Shown: piece by piece, positions 14,722 to 18,781 of the stretch | Position numbering within the stretch: position 1 is the stretch's first letter | How the letters are laid out: the number at the start of each line of letters is the position of its first letter | Program-made: the position numbers and the translations under genes | The notes under the pieces: generated by a model | The model's input: only the letters and a program-made list of their open reading frames with translations | Databases searched by the model: none | Told to the model about the DNA's origin: nothing | DNA from: an uncultured Alphaproteobacteria bacterium | GTDB taxonomy: Bacteria > Pseudomonadota > Alphaproteobacteria > Caulobacterales > Parvularculaceae | NCBI GenBank assembly: GCA_938003575.1 | Contig: CALKYG010000111.1 | Location: 1-18,781 of the forward strand | DNA length: 18,781 bases | Direction of reading: 5' to 3'

Positions 14722-15497
14722 CGCCGCCTCATTTGAAATCGCCGCTCCTCGTCGAGGCCGGCGCGCCGCACGGGTTCTTCGGCCGTGCGGGCGGGGTGTC
14801 GACCGGATTTTATTCATCCCTCAATGCCGGTCTCGGCACGGCCGATGAGCCGTCCAATGTTGCGGAAAACCGGCTGCGGTGCCGCGAAGCGATCGGCGCC
14901 GCGCATTTGCTTACCTTGTATCAGGTTCATTCGCCGGACGTCGTCATCGTCACCGAACCCTGGAGCGGGCAAGGCCCAAAGGCGGACGGCATGGCGACAA
15001 GGCTTAAGGGCGTCGCGCTCGGCGTTCTCGCCGCCGATTGCATGCCGTTCCTGTTCGTCGACAGCAAAGCGCAAGTCATCGGCGCCGCCCATGCGGGATG
15101 GCGCGGCGCGCTTGCCGGCGTTCTCGAGGCGACCGTGCGCGCGATGATCTCGATCGGCGCCGGCGCCGGCGATATTGCCGCGGCGGTCGGCCCTTGCATG
15201 CGTCAGCCGAATTTCGAGGTGGGTCTTGACGTTCTTGACGCCTTCGTCTCGCAAGATCCGGGTGCTGAGGAATTCTTCGCGCCGGGCGCGTCGCCGGAAA
15301 AGCGTCAATTCGATCTTGTAGGATTTGGACGCGCCCGACTTTCGGCCTGCGGGGTCGCCCGCATTGACGACGCCGCCGTTTGCACCGTCGCCGAATCAGA
15401 GCGCTATTTCAGCTATCGGGCCGGCCGCCGGGCGCATCAGCCGGATTACGGGCGCAATCTTTCGGCGATCGCGCTCAACCGCGACGCCGGGGCTTGA
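14718..15497 (+). CDS. pgeF: Peptidoglycan editing factor PgeF (laccase-domain family)
   Basis: A 259-residue protein of the YfiH/PgeF family (COG1496). In E. coli PgeF corrects peptidoglycan precursors in which L-serine replaced L-alanine; mammalian relatives (LACC1/FAMIN) act on purine nucleosides. The zinc site is complete: His71 (QVHSPDV), Cys108 (AADCMPF) and His125 (AAHAGWRG). The typical GFFGRAGGVSTGFYSSLNAG N-terminus and AAVGPCMRQPNFEV segment are also present. GTG at 14718 is chosen because it overlaps the methyltransferase stop as GTGA and leaves the normal N-terminus. Lgt, PgeF and PgsA nearby all serve the cell envelope. 52 bases separate it from prs. Confidence 0.94.
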   Translation: MTPPHLKSPLLVEAGAPHGFFGRAGGVSTGFYSSLNAGLGTADEPSNVAENRLRCREAIGAAHLLTLYQVHSPDVVIVTEPWSGQGPKADGMATRLKGVALGVLAADCMPFLFVDSKAQVIGAAHAGWRGALAGVLEATVRAMISIGAGAGDIAAAVGPCMRQPNFEVGLDVLDAFVSQDPGAEEFFAPGASPEKRQFDLVGFGRARLSACGVARIDDAAVCTVAESERYFSYRAGRRAHQPDYGRNLSAIALNRDAGA

Positions 15498-15549
15498 TCG
15501 GACGTCAAGAAACCGTCACAAGGCGGCCCGGGGCATCAAGGGCTGACGC

Positions 15550-16494
15550 ATGAAGCTGATCTCGGGAAATTCTAACCGCCGCCTCAGCGAGAATATCGCC
15601 AAGCGCCTGTCCACTCCCCTCGCCGCGGCCGACATCCGGACCTTCAAGGACGGCGAAGTCTTCGTTGAAATCAAGGAAAACGTCCGCGGCGAGGATGTGT
15701 TCGTCATACAATCGACGTCAAACCCCGCAAACGACAACCTGATGGAGCTCCTCATCATCATTGACGCGCTGACCCGCGCGTCGGCGAGCCGCATCACCGC
15801 AGTCATCCCCTATTTCGGTTACGCCCGACAGGATCGAAAGGCCGGACCGAGGACGCCAATTTCGGCGAAGCTTGTCGCAAACCTCATCACAACCGCGGGC
15901 GCCGACCGCGTCCTGACCGTTGATCTCCACGCCGGGCAGATCCAGGGCTTTTTCGACATCCCGACAGACAACCTCTTTGCGGTCAACGCCTTCGCCGAAC
16001 GGATCCGCGCCGTGCACAAGGGAGATATCGACGACGTTACGATCGTCTCGCCGGATGTCGGCGGCGTCGTGCGCGCGCGGTCGCTGTCCAAGCGGCTCGA
16101 CAACCGGCCGCTCGCGATCGTTGACAAGCGCCGTGAGCATGCCGGCGTTTCGGAAGTGATGAACATCATCGGCGATGTCGCCGGGCGGCACTGCATATTG
16201 TTCGACGATATCGTCGACTCCGGCGGCACGCTCTGCAACGCCGCCGAGGCGATCATGGCCAAGGGCGCGAAAAGCGTATCCGCTTACGTCACTCATGGCG
16301 TCCTGTCAGACGGCGCGCATGACCGCATCGCAAAGGCCGATCCGCTGACGCGCCTGGTCACGTCGGACTCCATCGCATCGACCCCGGAAATCGAAAGCTG
16401 CAAAAAGATCGAGCGCGTCGAGATCGGCGGCCTGCTCGCCGAGGCGATCAGGCGGATCGCAAACGAGGAATCCGTTTCGAGTCTTTTTGATTGA
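15550..16494 (+). CDS. prs: Ribose-phosphate pyrophosphokinase
   Basis: Prs makes PRPP from ribose-5-phosphate and ATP, feeding nucleotide, histidine, tryptophan and NAD synthesis. The 314 residues match the family (E. coli has 315). Motifs in order are [10 protein letters not shown] (32-41), [11 protein letters not shown] (87-97, ATP and Mg contacts), [12 protein letters not shown] (124-135), [18 protein letters not shown], and the PRPP loop [13 protein letters not shown] (216-228). AAGGG lies about 10 bases before ATG 15550. The TGA stop overlaps a TTG start of the next gene. It provides the co-substrate for upp in this window, and follows pgeF by 52 bases, so it may be part of the lgt operon or have its own promoter. 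Confidence 0.98.
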   Translation: MKLISGNSNRRLSENIAKRLSTPLAAADIRTFKDGEVFVEIKENVRGEDVFVIQSTSNPANDNLMELLIIIDALTRASASRITAVIPYFGYARQDRKAGPRTPISAKLVANLITTAGADRVLTVDLHAGQIQGFFDIPTDNLFAVNAFAERIRAVHKGDIDDVTIVSPDVGGVVRARSLSKRLDNRPLAIVDKRREHAGVSEVMNIIGDVAGRHCILFDDIVDSGGTLCNAAEAIMAKGAKSVSAYVTHGVLSDGAHDRIAKADPLTRLVTSDSIASTPEIESCKKIERVEIGGLLAEAIRRIANEESVSSLFD

Positions 16495-17720
16495 TCCCCG
16501 ATGCGACAATTTCCAGTACCGGCCGCGTCGATCTGATCGACGCCCTGCGCGGCTTGGCTTTACTCGGCATTCTCTGGATCAACATGACAGGGCACGCGCT
16601 GCCCTTTTTCTCGATGTGGAACCCGACGATCGCAGGCGGGGACGACCCGGTGAATCTCGGAGCGTGGGCAACGTCTGAAATTGTCGTCGAGGGCGCAATG
16701 CGCGGACTCTTCTCTCTGCTCTTCGGCGTCAGCATGCTGCTCTTCATGCGCGTCGAAGACCGGGCGGCGCTGTTTGCACGTCGCAATCTCTGGCTGATCG
16801 GTTTCGGCCTCATTCATGGATTCCTGCTGCTCATGCCCGGCGACATCCTCGTCACTTACGGCGTCTGCGCTTTCCTGATCTTCCCCCTGCGCCATGCGCC
16901 GACGCGGCTGCTCGCTGCGGCCTCCATCGCCTGCACGCTGCTTCTGGCGGGCATCGAGTTCGCTGACTCCCTTGAAAATCGCGCATTGGCGCAGGCCGCT
17001 TCGGCGCCCGGCGCAAGTTCTGTAACCATTGAGGAGTTCGCGGCGCTGACAGGGCCGCCGCCGCAGGTCGTCGCCGACCTGAACGAACGCGCGAAGATCG
17101 GATATTCAGCGCTGCTCCCTTACATGGCCGGCGCGTATTGGGAGACGCTGACGTCCTGGACTTTTCCAAAAATGATTGTCGATGCGCTCGCCATGATGTT
17201 CGCGGGCATGGCCCTTTACCGCGCGGGCCTTTTCTCTGACCGGTGGCCGATGGCAAGGCTGATGCTGTTTGGCGGTCTGCTCGCCGCCGCGGCGATCGCC
17301 GCCCGCGCAGCGGCCATCGGCGACTTCATGGCTCACGGCTATGTCGAGAACATCAATCCGGCGGCCGAGGCGGTGAGAGAGATCGCGCGGCCAACGCTCG
17401 CGGTCGCTTACGCGGTTCTGTTCGCCGGCCTCTGGCGGTCAGGCGCCCTCGGCGGGATCGCTGCGGCCCTGAAAGCGCTCGGACGGACTGCATTCACCCA
17501 TTATATCGGCGGCACCATTATTGCGACGACGCTCTTCTACGGGCATGGCTTCGGTCTGTACGGGAAATTCGATCGCATCGGCGTCTATGCGATTATCATC
17601 GCCGTCTGGACGGCGCAGACGCTTTTCAGCCTCGCATGGCTTCGCCATTTCAGGGCGGGTCCGCTTGAATGGGCCTGGCGCTCGCTGGTCGCGGGCGCGC
17701 CGCAACCGGTCAGGCGCTGA
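16491..17720 (+). CDS. DUF418 / YeiB-family membrane protein
   Basis: A 409-residue polytopic membrane protein with about nine to ten hydrophobic segments. The N-terminus [21 protein letters not shown] is typical of the YeiB/DUF418 family, as are [14 protein letters not shown] and the histidine in [17 protein letters not shown]. The C-terminal DUF418 domain (about 300-400) carries [21 protein letters not shown] and [15 protein letters not shown]. Biochemical function is unknown; transport or acyl transfer has been suggested because the fold resembles membrane acyltransferases. The TTG at 16491 overlaps the prs stop as TTGA and is the only usable start before the conserved N-terminus, so translation is probably coupled to prs. 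The last 11 bases overlap the convergent arginase-family gene. Confidence 0.88.
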   Translation: MIPDATISSTGRVDLIDALRGLALLGILWINMTGHALPFFSMWNPTIAGGDDPVNLGAWATSEIVVEGAMRGLFSLLFGVSMLLFMRVEDRAALFARRNLWLIGFGLIHGFLLLMPGDILVTYGVCAFLIFPLRHAPTRLLAAASIACTLLLAGIEFADSLENRALAQAASAPGASSVTIEEFAALTGPPPQVVADLNERAKIGYSALLPYMAGAYWETLTSWTFPKMIVDALAMMFAGMALYRAGLFSDRWPMARLMLFGGLLAAAAIAARAAAIGDFMAHGYVENINPAAEAVREIARPTLAVAYAVLFAGLWRSGALGGIAAALKALGRTAFTHYIGGTIIATTLFYGHGFGLYGKFDRIGVYAIIIAVWTAQTLFSLAWLRHFRAGPLEWAWRSLVAGAPQPVRR

Positions 17721-18501
17721 TCTTTGCGGCCAATTCCTTGACAAGCCGAACCACGACGCGCGCCGTCGTCATCTGCCAGTCGCGTTCAGGGTTGAGCTCC
17801 ACAATGTCGGCGCCGATGAGCGGTCCCTCGATCCGGCGGATCATCGCAAGAACGTCGATCGTTGAAAGACCGCCTGGCTCCGGGTGAGAAACGCCGGGAG
17901 CAAAGGCTGGATCGAGTCCGTCAAGATCGATCGACAAATAAACCGGACCGGACCCTGTTTCGTCGGGAATGCGCGCAATTTCATCAGCGCGCAGCACGGT
18001 CACCCCGTATTTCTCCGCCTGCGACTGCTGGTGCGGGTCCCAACAGCGAATGCCGACTTGAACCAGTTTTCCGATCAATCCGTCTTCAAGGGACCGCGCA
18101 AAAGGGCACGCATGACTGAACCGGTCGCCCTCAAATTCGTCATGCAGGTCAGGATGCGCATCGACATGCAGAACATTCACAGGACCTTGGATCGCTGCAA
18201 CCGCCTTCAGGATCGGATAGGTGACCGAATGATCGCCGCCGATCGACACCGGCGTCAATCCGGCGCCGATGCAGTCGGCGACCATTTTTTCAATGATCGC
18301 GCGTGCGGCGGCGCCCTCTTCCGGCAATTCCGGAATGACGTAGCCTTCGATCGCCTCGCGCATGTCGACGAGATCTATCGAATACGCGCTCGACGCTTCG
18401 CTGGACAAAAGACGTTTGACGACCGTCGGGCCCAGCGCGGGCCCGCGGGAATGGCTGGAGCTTGCATCCCATTCAAAACCCAAAAGCCGCGACCGTTTCA
18501 T
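17710..18501 (-). CDS. Arginase/agmatinase-family ureohydrolase
   Basis: A 263-residue binuclear manganese hydrolase. Metal ligands are all present: His91 (IGGDHS), Asp114, His116 and Asp118 (DAHPD), and Asp192 and Asp194 (SIDLDGLDP). Family members hydrolyse arginine, agmatine, formiminoglutamate or related guanidino compounds. The segment FEGDRFSHACPFARSLEDG followed by LVQVGIR resembles plant-type arginases more than E. coli SpeB. These plant-type enzymes are related to agmatinases, so the substrate is uncertain. At 263 residues it is shorter than typical agmatinases (about 300), mainly at the N-terminus, yet no catalytic block is missing. AGGA lies 8 bases before the ATG at 18499-18501. 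A GNAT acetyltransferase gene ends 10 bases upstream on the same strand, suggesting an operon. The 3' end overlaps the DUF418 gene by 11 bases, convergently. Confidence 0.9.
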   Translation of the reverse strand: MKRSRLLGFEWDASSSHSRGPALGPTVVKRLLSSEASSAYSIDLVDMREAIEGYVIPELPEEGAAARAIIEKMVADCIGAGLTPVSIGGDHSVTYPILKAVAAIQGPVNVLHVDAHPDLHDEFEGDRFSHACPFARSLEDGLIGKLVQVGIRCWDPHQQSQAEKYGVTVLRADEIARIPDETGSGPVYLSIDLDGLDPAFAPGVSHPEPGGLSTIDVLAMIRRIEGPLIGADIVELNPERDWQMTTARVVVRLVKELAAKISA

Positions 18502-18511
18502 CTCGTCATTC

Positions 18512-18781
18512 CTAAAGTGACCTTCGCATCAGGATGCAGGCGAAGGACGCGCCGCCGATCGACACAGACGTCGGCGCAACAGCGTCAAAGCCATGCTTCA
18601 TGTAAAAGGCCTCTGCCGCAAGACTTGAAAGGCATTCCATTTCGGCAAGCCCCGCCGCCCTCGCTTCGCTGAGACTGCGATGCATGATGGCGCCGGCGGC
18701 GCCCCTGTTCAGAAAATCCGGGTGCGTGCCGAAATGGCGAATATGGCCCTTTGGCGATCGGGCCGCGCCGCGCGGATCATC
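18512..18781 (-). CDS. GNAT-family N-acetyltransferase, C-terminal part
   Basis: The C-terminal 89 residues of a GNAT acetyltransferase whose start lies beyond the window end; the stop is TAG at 18512-18514. The acetyl-CoA-binding motif A region is visible as RHFGTHPDFLNRGAAGAIM. The helix and strand that follow, MHRSLSEARAAGLAEMECLSS, and motif B (AEAFYMKHGFDAV) are the usual GNAT C-terminal half. Motif A normally reads R/Q-x2-G-x-G/A; here it is N-R-G-A-A-G-A. The acceptor (amine, amino acid, polyamine or protein) cannot be told. It precedes the arginase-family gene by 10 bases on the same strand, so a shared role with a guanidino or polyamine substrate is possible but unproven. Confidence 0.82.
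   Translation of the reverse strand, partial: DDPRGAARSPKGHIRHFGTHPDFLNRGAAGAIMHRSLSEARAAGLAEMECLSSLAAEAFYMKHGFDAVAPTSVSIGGASFACILMRRSL

Noticed and set aside
1..18781. CRISPR array, transposon, prophage, tRNA or rRNA
   Set aside because: No spaced direct repeats, transposase or integrase motifs, or cloverleaf-like sequences were seen on either strand. This was by eye, so a tRNA scan would be a useful confirmation.

Overview
The window is about 18.8 kb of dense, GC-rich bacterial chromosome of alphaproteobacterial type. Two things suggest this: the divergent blocks ubiK-ybjN-proC and lgt-midA-pgeF, an arrangement I associate with alphaproteobacteria, and a PetR-like response regulator. GANTC (CcrM-type) sites occur next to some starts. 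Caulobacterales, Hyphomonadales or Parvularculales relatives are plausible, but there is no rRNA here to settle it. I see no tRNA, rRNA, CRISPR array, insertion sequence, phage gene or integrase. Base and codon use look even throughout, so this reads as core chromosome.

Layout: (1) 1-546, the end of a dihydroneopterin aldolase-like gene overlapping a divergent 6-pyruvoyl-tetrahydropterin-synthase-like gene. (2) 394-1014 minus, a two-helix DUF3592-like membrane protein whose C-terminal tail is read antisense to the pterin gene. (3) 1055-3007, uvrC, convergent with a RhlE-type DEAD-box RNA helicase on the minus strand; their stop codons share one CTAG. (4) 4366-4685, a gene-free stretch with small hairpins and a candidate terminator. 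(5) 4686-5862, a yeast-FCY1-like cytosine deaminase divergent from uracil phosphoribosyltransferase (upp), which together make a two-step route from cytosine to UMP. (6) 6027-8322, an orphan RnfD/NqrB-family membrane protein and an exported DUF2330 protein in one operon. (7) 8355-8909, a PgsA-type phosphatidyltransferase. (8) 8928-10924, an OmpR-family response regulator and its histidine kinase, overlapping by one base. (9) 10926-12618 minus, ubiK, ybjN-like and proC. (10) 12719-17720, lgt, midA-like methyltransferase, pgeF, prs and a DUF418 membrane protein, mostly joined by 4-base stop/start overlaps. (11) 17710-18781 minus, an arginase/agmatinase-family enzyme preceded by a GNAT acetyltransferase cut by the window edge.

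Most of the window is housekeeping: DNA repair, RNA remodelling, pyrimidine salvage and PRPP supply, phospholipid and lipoprotein maturation, peptidoglycan precursor editing, quinone and complex I support, and proline synthesis. PRPP made by Prs is the co-substrate of Upp. UbiK and MidA both serve the respiratory chain. PgsA makes phosphatidylglycerol, the diacylglyceryl donor used by Lgt. The least understood parts are the pterin enzyme that lacks two expected catalytic residues, and the RnfD-like/DUF2330 pair. I found no clear evidence of a wholly new system; those two are the best candidates.
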